NCBI RefSeq assembly: GCF_007859865.1
Contig: NZ_SJPI01000002.1
Location: 124,001 to 188,000 of the forward strand
Reading direction: 5' to 3'
From: Rubripirellula amarantea
GTDB taxonomy: Bacteria; Planctomycetota; Planctomycetia; Pirellulales; Pirellulaceae
DNA: 64,000 nucleotides
Positions 44,601-49,974 of the stretch are shown here, piece by piece. The notes below the pieces were generated by a model. The model was not told where the DNA came from. It saw only the letters and a program-made list of their open reading frames with translations, and searched no databases. Position 1 is the first letter of the stretch. The number at the start of each line of letters is the position of its first letter. Position numbers and translations under genes: made by a program.

Positions 44601-47521
44601 ACTAGAATCACCTTGCCATTGGAACCGGTCGGAAGAGTCGTACTGCCATTGACCGCGTAAACCGTCTTTTCCAACGTGCCCCCGATGAGCGTGATGCTCG
44701 CACTGCTTTCGTCGCTCTCGGATCCTAGCACGCGTTGGAGCGTCGCAAACCCATCGCCGAGGTCGTCGTCTTCCGCGTTTTCACGGACCGTGCCGCTGAT
44801 CGCTAGGCTCGTGTTGGTAATGACATCGCCTTGGTCAACACTACGGTCATTGGACGCAAACGTATCGCTATAGTCTTCTTGGATAACGGTCCGGAACTTA
44901 ATTTGGCCGTAAGCCGCACCGCCGTTGACCGCCCCATTGGTCAATCCGCCCTGCAGGATCCCGTCGGCAGCACCGTTGTCAATCAATGCTTGAGAAAGGT
45001 CGAAGGTCAGCGTGGTCGAACCGTCGCTACCGTCGGGAGTTACGCCGTCTTCATCGTCGGCGTTGCCAGGAATGGAATCGGGATCGTCATCGGTTCGGTC
45101 GATTTGGGTTTCGTCAACGACTAGTGTTTCACCGCCATCGGGGTCCGTGGATTGACGAACGGTAAACGTGTTCGTAACGGTTCCATTCATATCGGTGATG
45201 GAGAATGTGACCGGCGATGAAAAGTCGAATCGCTGACCGTCTTGAAACGTGTCGGTGACAAGAAGATCACCGAACGTGAAGTAGTCCGAGATCTGAAAGT
45301 TCAGCGTGTATTCAATCGTGTCGCCGGGGGTCGCGCCGGCGGTCCCGGTGTCGGTGATGATGACCGCAGATTTCTGAATCGCGATAGCTTTGTCGTCCAG
45401 AACGTGTTCGTCGCCCACGGGGTCGGACACGGCGTTGTCGGTGCCACCGGAGTCACGACCATCAATTGGATTCCAATCACCTACCGCTTTGACATTGTTG
45501 TGTGACCGAGAATCGGGCGAACTGGTCGTATCATCTTCGCCATTGATTGGGATCACTCGATCACCGTTGGCGTCGAATTCTGCCACATAAAAACTAATCG
45601 TTACCACCACATCCGACGATGTTGTGCCACCCACCACGGCGTCGGTTAGCGTTACCACCAATTCTTGGTTGTTACCGGGTTGGGTCAGCGACGCCAGGTT
45701 GTCACTGTAGGTGGCGGGAGACCCGCCGACGGTCACGCTGTCGACGCTAGTTACCACGATGTTGTTGGGCAACATGTCGATGATGTCCAAGTTGCTGACG
45801 GTTTGCCCGTCGGCGACGTCTACGACGATTGAATAGGTACGAGAGAAACTTTCGCCCGTTGCCGTTTCGCTCTCGGGCCCGCTGTAAGTTTTGCTGACCG
45901 ACATCAATGTCGGCGTAACGTCCATCGTGTCGGACCACTGGGTGCTTGGCGATTCACCGGTCACATCGATACCGTTATCGTCAACGAGAACGGCATCTGC
46001 ATCGGGATTGTCGATTGGATCTTCGCCGAAGCGGAATCCGCTTCTCGCTTGAACGGTCATCGGGGTGCTCAAGTCGGCAAGATCACTGACCGAGGCTGAC
46101 ACCGCGATCGCCGCCGCGGGTTGTCCGGGCGAGAAGGATCCGAAAGGCAGTTCCAGAACTACAAGCACGTCACCAGTTCGACCAAAAAGATTCACTGGTA
46201 CTGCGGTGGCACTGCCTTGGTTGACGTTGAGCGAGTCGACTATCCCAGTCGTTGTTGCAACGATGTTTGTGTTGTCAACGCTGATTTGACTGACGTCAGT
46301 TCGCGACAAGCTGCCGATGAACTCCACCAAGACGTGCCCGTTAGCCAAGGAACCCGTGACGGAGATATTCGAGCCGCTCAACGACGACAGTGCCGCCAGT
46401 TCACTAGCAATCGTGGCAGCGTCCGCATCGTAGGCGAGATCACTAGTTGTTTGGCCATTGTACGTGAGGGTAAACGTTCCACCGGTGACATCGCCATTGA
46501 TTACGATGGCTTGAGTCTCGTTAACCGGTTGCACGTTGTATGGGTGCGACACGATTCCGTATCCGCCGCCCAAGTCGCCGAAGGTCATTTGCGTGGCGTT
46601 GACACTGGTGCCGAGGTACGTCGCACCATTGAAGGTGATTCCGTCGTCACCATCCTCACCGGACGTTGGCATCAGCAAGTCGATAAAGGGACCGTAGCCG
46701 ACATCCAAGCCAGTGTTTTGGTATTCAACGATGAAGGTAAAGTCTTCACCGATCGGAACATTTGATGCGCCGGTCGCGAAACTAACGCCCGGTCCGGCCG
46801 CTAGCACTTCGGCGTAACTGTTCTGAAACGACTCGCTCACGGCGACATCGGTATCAACGTTTCCGACGTGGTATTCCAGGTGCCAGTCGCCATCTTGATT
46901 GGCGGACCCCGTGCCGTCATCACTGGCGGCAACTTGTTGTTGCGTTAACGCGGCCAAGCTTTCGACCAGTTCTTGGCCCGTTGCATTTCCCGCCACATCG
47001 CATCCGTAAAGAAGAATGTCGCCGGAGTCCTTAATCGCATCGCCCCATGCCGAGATCGCACCGGCATTGGCGGTCAACGAATGATCGTTGATCCAGGTAT
47101 GACCGAGCTTGAATGCACCTTCTTCGCCGTGCGAAACAAGGTGCAAGGCATCAAGGTTATCCCGTTGGCCGAGAACTTCTGTCAATCGCGCAATACCGTC
47201 CTCGTCAGCCTCAATGACAATCACTTCAAAGGTTCGTGACTCATCTTGGTTGCCAAGCAGATCTGCGACGAGCGATTGGTAGTTCTCTACGCTCGCATCC
47301 ACGATCACAAGTTCACGGGTTGCCTCTTGGTCCAGCTCTTCAACACTTGCGGATGTCGTTTCGTCCGATGCCGCTACGATGGCCACTTCGGGTTCGGAAT
47401 CCTGCGCTGCGGTATCATCAACTGTCGTAACTTCGGCCTCGGGAGCAGCGTCAAATAGGACGCGTGGTTCGAGGTGTTGCCAAAGGCGATTGCGAAGGAA
47501 ACTTTGAGAGGTGCGATTCAT
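32696..47521 (-). CDS. 4941-residue DUF4347 / SdrD-like repeat giant adhesin, probable export substrate
   Basis: The N-terminus QHLEPRVLFDAA (15-26) is the LEPR-type motif. DUF4347 follows (about 70-235), with His131 (LVSHGEEG) and Cys174 (LLYGCDVAG), a caspase/CHAT-like dyad. About 250-2370 holds many DUF11-like beta repeats (VxYTIxxxxxxGN, VTITxTVTD). About 2375-3730 has 12 SdrD/Cna-B-like domains opening with xGxVxxDxNxDG and ending YxFxNLxPGxYxIT; their DxDxDG loops suggest calcium binding. A linker follows, then five related domains (about 3870-4790; for example IPDVSIAKIQTG and IPEIGVAKRLVS). The C-terminal 150 residues have a separate composition. A separate transcript is likely, since a terminator lies between this gene and the upstream TolC gene. 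Its position directly after a secretion-type operon suggests it is the cargo. Role: surface adhesin or fibre; the function of DUF4347 is unproven. Confidence 0.92.
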   Translation of the reverse strand: MNRTSQSFLRNRLWQHLEPRVLFDAAPEAEVTTVDDTAAQDSEPEVAIVAASDETTSASVEELDQEATRELVIVDASVENYQSLVADLLGNQDESRTFEVIVIEADEDGIARLTEVLGQRDNLDALHLVSHGEEGAFKLGHTWINDHSLTANAGAISAWGDAIKDSGDILLYGCDVAGNATGQELVESLAALTQQQVAASDDGTGSANQDGDWHLEYHVGNVDTDVAVSESFQNSYAEVLAAGPGVSFATGASNVPIGEDFTFIVEYQNTGLDVGYGPFIDLLMPTSGEDGDDGITFNGATYLGTSVNATQMTFGDLGGGYGIVSHPYNVQPVNETQAIVINGDVTGGTFTLTYNGQTTSDLAYDADAATIASELAALSSLSGSNISVTGSLANGHVLVEFIGSLSRTDVSQISVDNTNIVATTTGIVDSLNVNQGSATAVPVNLFGRTGDVLVVLELPFGSFSPGQPAAAIAVSASVSDLADLSTPMTVQARSGFRFGEDPIDNPDADAVLVDDNGIDVTGESPSTQWSDTMDVTPTLMSVSKTYSGPESETATGESFSRTYSIVVDVADGQTVSNLDIIDMLPNNIVVTSVDSVTVGGSPATYSDNLASLTQPGNNQELVVTLTDAVVGGTTSSDVVVTISFYVAEFDANGDRVIPINGEDDTTSSPDSRSHNNVKAVGDWNPIDGRDSGGTDNAVSDPVGDEHVLDDKAIAIQKSAVIITDTGTAGATPGDTIEYTLNFQISDYFTFGDLLVTDTFQDGQRFDFSSPVTFSITDMNGTVTNTFTVRQSTDPDGGETLVVDETQIDRTDDDPDSIPGNADDEDGVTPDGSDGSTTLTFDLSQALIDNGAADGILQGGLTNGAVNGGAAYGQIKFRTVIQEDYSDTFASNDRSVDQGDVITNTSLAISGTVRENAEDDDLGDGFATLQRVLGSESDESSASITLIGGTLEKTVYAVNGSTTLPTGSNGKVILVAGDVVTYRINYTLPSSDFEDLRITDFLPLPIFDVTDHDADGVDNAGGTYGWTFNVGGSFDSTAPASGVIEFGDNDSFYNSNPTSSNIVPTISVDAGANSISLNFGDYDDPSSMPSNIELFVSVTASDLPTADGLFLTNQVRVEEGTTQVSPNVIDRIVQVEMTQPILNITKGIVATDQGDSSFDAPTGPVTFAGVGSLGSPFSGTLNSNGLDATNVDANVSNLEAGDRVRFAIVIENEGSSYRGAHDVTIQDLLPPGMSFVAGTLQVVDGTGASHTFTDANAGNPGLFGDGIIIDDPGPTPDSSGADAGSIDGSDATSGRNILVVVYDAEVLDTATINSTLTNTAEIVHYASKEGGQNHAAGLIDTAEADLRNFSGTKTIVGTSESHTAENGGTEEVTIGEIIRYRVEVEIPQGSLLGMSIFDVLPSGLTYLDDGTATVAFVSDTGITSSTLTDVSIQTTNPSFTPTFSLPDDATSRNNSTHDDNYATGTDVYFKLGDITNSDNDANAEYVIVEFNVLVDNNSTSAQNDTSDTRRNDFSVYSGTQIQYDLPQGDRPVVRIVEPLISDPNVAADVSTGDAGDTINYTIDFAVATGSNRADAFNVVLTNDLAAKTTFGSFTSITVGGVVVTSGDAAYPTINQVGNQITFDFGDLDEGTDVEIQYSVTVDGTVTPDEDLVNQASVTWTSLSGNFGTDDGTGGNNTGSDLTSLNGLSTGGSGESASTTYATSSGALSGMRDGSTPSGQPNDYFADDASPASFNVDVTWDIDKTLISSEIDDSYNGLTDVVVGELVVYEIVVSLPEASTPSSVITDQLDAGLSFVRMISQTDSGITSEFTPTPTVSTDGSLITWNYGDIVDSDTSDGNGGTITLRYEAVVTNVSTNQASSSLDNVATYTWGGSATNNVTDDAVDVVVREPAISLSQTISIDGNVGQTNGDAGDAVAYSIVLQNSSGYDAFDLGFLDVIPKNGTASALNGVNFTVTDSLGTITASDFTLSGDDATGYSLQLNGGVDLDMLASQASRTITIGITGTIPSTVSPNASFSNAPQVTWTSLDGDISDRSTHNAASDERDGTNASDDTHDYVGGDAITFMVNPPGLVKSLVSTNQTETTGTDVTIGEQVTYAMLVTLPEGNTPGLSVVDLLPTGLIYTSHSIVTTAASSGGLLTNDFNGTLPAESQTGGSTDGEDVTLTFGGITVVNDNVDNNNSFVVFITATVTDNAANVGYGVGQTTLSNGASIDVTGDAVGPLASNTVDVDVVESNLQITKAIDLDNVNARDTITVTLTVTNSGEGNAYDVVIRDILDSAIYDVSTVALGSSGTEYPADFAAVNSSGTVTYSGGTIAAGASVTMTFTVNIHDNVVLGQDVTNTATITDASTLAGTETGERTETDADGDNSDVDTDTFHVRENTIAGNVYFDADNDGVFDGLETGIDGVLVTLTGTDHLGRSVSRTFTTGTGGQATGGYLFADLHPGTYTVTETTVPTLAANGKTYLDGLDTAGSAGGVTTINDQISAISLVTSAETDSTGNNFGELEEVELSGLVWHDANNDATKQAGEVGIDGVTVTLSGTDDQGAITNVVTTTSGGGLFSFDNLRPGEYTITQTQPTFTAPSGRDYADGKDRDGSLGTGDASSNDTITSINVTAGQTGTDYRFGELVDSVVSGYVYNDVNNDGIRSGESGIDGIQIRLTGTDDLGNAVNRTETTASGGFYQFANLRPSNAAGYTITQVAQPSGYLDGTDAVGTQGGTLANDALSQIVITSDTSGTENNFGELRPSTLEGYVYNDLDNDGNREAGEHGIQGVRVTLTGTDDRGNTINTFVDTDVSGQYRFTNLRPSDGSGYTLTETQPADWTDGIHSDGSLANGDITVSNVISSINVNENAAGTEYNFGEQGATISGTVFVDDNRDGTRQVGESVGVDSVRIELFASDGTTLLDFTTTDSSGNYEFIDLAAGDYVVKEIHPNRYTSTSSDTISVNLPTTGISDQNFGEALFDIGNYIWFDENGDGVQDGDEQGIGGVTVELIYDGGDGDFTNGNEVVSNTTTNASGSYQFTEQFNGNYRVVVNGGVPSGTIATSETDDSSVAVDGTSHIVISGTDRFDVDYGFTGTGTIGDRVFFDGDGDGLQDAGEPGFENITVNLVYAGVDNVFGNDDDLQFSKVTGTNGIYSFARMPGGDFRINVDTSDTDLPGGLTATSGAESHSGLVNVSLADGATNNTLDFGFTGNRTVGDTVFFDIDGDGTQDGDEPGIIGVVVQIAIDIDGDTIADYTASTTTDQSGQYSFDKVPDGTHTITIVTPNGGTPTTDHDGSAGGDAASTFTISGTNDLTQDFGVIGTGSIGDTIYWDINRNGAQDAGEAGLFNVPVQLEIDFNSDGTPDHTLNTTTDNTGHYLFENLLAGTYTLTVTPLTDTIQSDDPDSTLDHSSVVTLTAGQDKLDQTYGYYGQSTLGDLVFWDVNNNNVFDAGVDQGIENVDVTLTIDFDGDSTIDYTQTVQTDSDGEYLFENLVAGTYAITVTPASLPGSIAANPTTDGDGTGTAHVSTIVLGSIETDRDQDFGYTGTARVADLVFWDANNNGVFDAATEAGLPNVPVQLEVDIDGDGSYDYTLNTTTDADGLYEFVNLPASTYRVTVTPIAGTSPTADPDGTLDHVTVFSLTAGQDKSDVDFGYRGNSSIAERVFFDYVGDGGVYNAIENDRGMSGVDVTLSIDVNGDTTVDYTITTTTDSNGLYSFNHLIAGDYTIVVNSTDLPDQMGANPTYNVDSTVDNTTVVTLPIDTSNTTTNFGYHATPDYNIVIDDGNDNVVTGQSFNYTVTVRNDGTLRGNNAVVTVAFPNDILENVAATTGGIVDATAGTVTWNSTTTPALAVMNVGEEVTLNITADVVEILNGNNQPIVLTSNVTDDLFNGIDPVLTNNTEPDLDQIADIQSLKNVTNVVANGDHWDVSFELTVINTGSVQLDQLTLLDNLASQFGSAYVSVTTPVVDATAIATGIAPTVNPLWATDTSLDMLDPTNTSEFFAAGESYTVTYTVTLDPDASGTSFTIDNTATAGGIDISTVPGTPLAVTDDSDSGASATTTNPGAPGDTGSEDDSTPIYIPDVSIAKIQTGAVQDSISHNYTVGFRLYVENIGTVTLDQLSVVDSIAAQFGNAFVGIEAGSLTLTAAIGTGTFPVVNPGWETDTTASMIDATGASLDAGDSFILNFNVIVDPDGIDGLSQEVTNQATVSGRGLDENGNPLLDSGSNPIITTDLSDSGANANSNNLNEPGDSTGSDDPTPVVIPEIGVAKRLVSSVASTTAGNRDLTYELVVRNLGTVDLFDLSLLEDLDAQFGTAFKGVISNPVLFDSTASTDPTLSTWDGNAAVDMFDGVSGTLRPGEEFKIRFTVEVDIDALSASSNNQVTASGDWDVQPGVVGINGTVSDLSDTGTDPAGNNPGNPGDTGGFDDPTLVPAIGIAKDHGDYSEAVDLDGNPTGVFTVPTVLMIENLGATDLTNLNLRDDIATHFGDKFVSVENLAVVATGVTGTAPTANAAWMDDTTLNMLSGGSLRPGDSFTVTFDVTINPDAGDESGYLNNQAVITGSDPSNPTAVVQDFSDSGPDPSVNNVGEPGDTAGADDPTPISIPDIGLAKRIVNVNQKGLTFELTIELNLENIGTVDLNDIELFDDIATEYGANFGRIVATPVIVGSTATATPTLNAGYASDTSQAIFDGTDGFFKPGESLTLRIVVEVVPENGQTEVTVINQATTSGNPLDENGNPLRDDSNSLIGRIYDLSDSGAVATGSNPGAAGDTGSWDDPTPQPLTFFTFDAFNDPSQGQKGLEQDFREDSSNPFNNRASVNPDDYRSRGMLTHQISRLAPEPIFSGSARPGTQIFGRVYDSAGRLIGEELSMADVGGNWMMQFHHLGSQDHARIEFTELPGSSGAFDARGDVYGYLGMDSLNNDYASLEPWTFYDQSHEFTATYRPTVQQSLLGEHQKATRPLGLGR
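33240..35900 (-). repeat. Five tandem related domains in the giant adhesin (C-terminal part)
   Basis: Minus-strand translation shows five copies, each near 180 residues, starting with variants of IPDIGLAKR, containing a VENIGTVDLxxLxLxDDIAxxFG segment and ending in SGAxAxxxNPGxPGDTGSxDDPTP. The similarity between copies is high, indicating expansion by duplication. Confidence 0.8.
36400..40400 (-). repeat. Twelve SdrD/Cna-B-like domains in tandem in the giant adhesin
   Basis: Twelve openings of the form xGxxVFxDxxxDGxxDxGE are visible, including AGNVYFDADNDG, SGYVYNDVNNDG, IGNYIWFDENGDG, IGDTIYWDINRNG and VADLVFWDANNNG. Each domain is about 105-115 residues. Asp-rich loops suggest calcium-stabilised rods, as in SdrD-type adhesins (family knowledge). 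Confidence 0.85.
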
Positions 47522-47855
47522 GGTGCAGCGTTACGCTCGGGGAAGCGTGTGGGGAAGGTGCGTGAATGCAAGCCACAGGCAAGCGGAGATGATCAGACAA
47601 GGTGCACCGATGGCGGTGACCTTAGTATCTGTATCAGCACATCATGCGAGCCAAGTGTCCACTAACCGTCGCAATAGTCAGTCTTTGCCAGGCTGCTTAT
47701 CGAGTCGCGAGAACATGAAGGATTCGTCGCGTCGTAGCGAATAGTTCAACGCATGCGGAAGTCAGTCCTTTGGCGGTTGTCAGGCGCGAGACGCCGCAAC
47801 GATTGGCAATCGCATGGCATGGGTTGATTCACGGATACGACCGCTTGACCCTACG
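47522..47855. other. Leader and promoter region of the giant adhesin gene
   Basis: The 334 bp between the terminator at 47856-47887 and the start of the giant adhesin contain no recognisable gene. The small open frames there are not protein-like. It must contain the promoter and leader of the adhesin transcript, but I see no clear sigma-70-type boxes. Confidence 0.5.
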
Positions 47856-47887
47856 AAAAAAGCCGACGTGCTAGGTAGCACGTCGGC
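47856..47887 (-). terminator. Rho-independent terminator after the TolC-family gene
   Basis: The perfect inverted repeat GCCGACGTGC-TAGGTA-GCACGTCGGC (47862-47887, 10-bp stem, 6-nt loop) is followed on the minus strand by six T (47861-47856). It begins about 27 bp after the TolC-family stop codon and separates that gene from the giant adhesin transcript. Confidence 0.93.
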
Positions 47888-47913
47888 GTTGAGTAGTCAG
47901 CCAATGACTTGGT

Positions 47914-49875
47914 CTATAGCTCTTCAACCAAAGGGACTTCCATCAGCCCTGGCGATTCGTAGTGATAGAAATCTACCTCGTTTGGATTATCAACCGGTGA
48001 TTGCGAAGGATGGTACTCTTGCGATTGGTGAGTCCCCGTTTCCAACATGCCAAAGCTTGCCAACGATTCGTCGTTGTTCTTCACAAGGATATTTCTTGGG
48101 AGTCCGCATTCGCAGATCTTTGCGATGTCGACACGCTCGCTCTGCAACAATAGCCCCGTAACGCGTTTGAGGTTCACGAGGGATAGGTTGTAGGTCAACT
48201 GGGCGGTCAAGTATTCGAATTCTGAACTCGCGAGTTGGTTCTGCGCGATCAGCAGATTTTCAAGCGACAGAGCTTTGTCGGTTTGGTCGCCCGGGAGTTG
48301 ATCCCAACGCGCCGTCATCGCATCAAGCTGAGCAGAACGAGCTCGCATGGCCGTCTGTTTTGTGGAAAGTTCCGTCATCGACGTCTGCAGTTCACGAACG
48401 CCCACGGCAACTTCGTGACGGATCGTCTGCAACGTGGTTTCGTACTGGTTGCTGACCTGTCGTAATTCTAGCTTTCGACGTCGCAAGCGTGCTTCGGCGG
48501 CTCGATTGCCTACGGGAAATTCATACTGCAGCCCAATTCCATAGCTAGGCGTTCCCACCGTAAATTGATTCTCAAATGCTTCAATGGAATCGCCTTGACC
48601 GGCCAAACCCGAAACGTAGGTTTGAGTGACCAAGTTCAAGACGGGCATCAATTCGTTCTTGGACATGCTCAAGCGGATGCCGCCTGCTTTGATCTGCTTG
48701 AGCGCCTGCATGATCTCAGGACGATTTTGCAACGCGATCGCAACCGATTCGTCGAGGTCCACGGAACTTGATGCAAACGACGGTGCATCGGTCGGAAGCA
48801 ATTCCACATCGGCATAAGCAGGATTATTCACCAGCGAACGCAATCGGGACTGGGCATTGCGGACCGCGGCTTGAGCACGCACAAGATCGCTGTAGCGTTC
48901 GGCGATCGCGGCTTCGGCACTGACAAGTTGTGAAGTGTTAGCGTCCAGTTCACGACGCGCCGCAAGCCGGTCGTAAATGGCTTTTCCGCGAAGATAGGAA
49001 TTGGTCTTTTGATACAACGCGGCTCGTTCGAGATACAGCGCCCAGTACGAACGAGCGACTTCGAGCAAGTGCGATTCGAGTTGTCGTCGAAACTCGTCGC
49101 CCGCCACTTCGTGGTCAATCTTGGCCAAACAGATCAAGCTGTCGTTGTACCGTCGTCCGCGCCCACGCATCAGCGGTTGGGTAAAGCCTAGGACTAGTCT
49201 CGCGGTGCCTTGCGGATCGGGAACGAAGAATTGCGAGTTGTTGTCCTGGAAACCAAATTGTTGCGATGCATCGAGCGTACCACCGGTATGGGTTCGCTTG
49301 CGAAGTCCAGCGCGGCCCGTCCAGCGATGGTCATTGAAGCGGTCGACACCAGCACCCGCGGTGAGCGCATTTCCAATCGGTTCGCTGACGTCATCCCAGC
49401 GTGTATCGAGATATTGGTGCCAGTCGAACGAAGCGGCTGCTTCGATGACCGCCGTCTCGCGAATCAAAGGAAGGTCACTGAAGACTTGCACCTGCGTGCT
49501 ATATTCGAGCGTCGCTAGAAGAGCGTCTTCCAACGTCAGCGGCAGTGGTTCTAGTTCGGCATTGAGTGGTTGCGAAACGTAAGACGTCCACCATCCCGAA
49601 TCGAATTCGACATTGACGTCGTTGAGCGGGCTTTGTTTCAGTTCTGCATGTGCCCGCTGCATCGCTGCCAAATCATGAGTCTGATCCGACGCGTACGATG
49701 GGGAAGTCATCGCAGCAAGACTTGTGAGGCAGCCGAGTAACAGTCTTTGAGCTAAGCGTCGTGACTTTGAGGATTTGCGATGAACGATAGGGCTATGAAG
49801 GTGAGTGCTTGGGGGGAGCAAGGCACCAATCCATTGGTGAGAGGACACTGAATGTTTGGATACACCAAAACACAT
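47914..49875 (-). CDS. TolC-family outer-membrane efflux/secretion channel
   Basis: 653 residues. A signal-like segment (RRLAQRLLLGCLTSLAAM) is followed by paired helical repeats typical of TolC: LPLTLEDALLATLEYS, and later DLDESVAIALQNRPEIMQALKQIKAG. Beta-barrel-like segments include TARLVLGFTQPLMRGRGRRYND and a second barrel part GTPSYGIGLQYEFPVGNRAAEARLRR. The protein would form a trimeric channel from the outer membrane into the periplasm that docks on HlyD-type adaptors. It is last in the SecA-like / adaptor / M50-HlyD run and ends in a strong terminator. It is longer than E. coli TolC because of N- and C-terminal extensions; a C-terminal tail (residues about 600-653) is acidic and not part of the fold. 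Confidence 0.92.
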   Translation of the reverse strand: MCFGVSKHSVSSHQWIGALLPPSTHLHSPIVHRKSSKSRRLAQRLLLGCLTSLAAMTSPSYASDQTHDLAAMQRAHAELKQSPLNDVNVEFDSGWWTSYVSQPLNAELEPLPLTLEDALLATLEYSTQVQVFSDLPLIRETAVIEAAASFDWHQYLDTRWDDVSEPIGNALTAGAGVDRFNDHRWTGRAGLRKRTHTGGTLDASQQFGFQDNNSQFFVPDPQGTARLVLGFTQPLMRGRGRRYNDSLICLAKIDHEVAGDEFRRQLESHLLEVARSYWALYLERAALYQKTNSYLRGKAIYDRLAARRELDANTSQLVSAEAAIAERYSDLVRAQAAVRNAQSRLRSLVNNPAYADVELLPTDAPSFASSSVDLDESVAIALQNRPEIMQALKQIKAGGIRLSMSKNELMPVLNLVTQTYVSGLAGQGDSIEAFENQFTVGTPSYGIGLQYEFPVGNRAAEARLRRRKLELRQVSNQYETTLQTIRHEVAVGVRELQTSMTELSTKQTAMRARSAQLDAMTARWDQLPGDQTDKALSLENLLIAQNQLASSEFEYLTAQLTYNLSLVNLKRVTGLLLQSERVDIAKICECGLPRNILVKNNDESLASFGMLETGTHQSQEYHPSQSPVDNPNEVDFYHYESPGLMEVPLVEEL

Positions 49876-49974
49876 ATAGTGTCATCTTCGTGTCTGAGCA
49901 CGTTACCTACCCACTGAACCTAAAGCCCCTGTTGCAACCATCACATTTCGGACGACGCAGAATATACGTTCGCA

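Noticed and set aside
36400-47000. Large number of plus-strand open frames opposite the 4941-residue protein
   Set aside because: Produced by the biased codon pattern of the Asp/Thr/Val/Gly-rich repeats; none has motif or start-site support.
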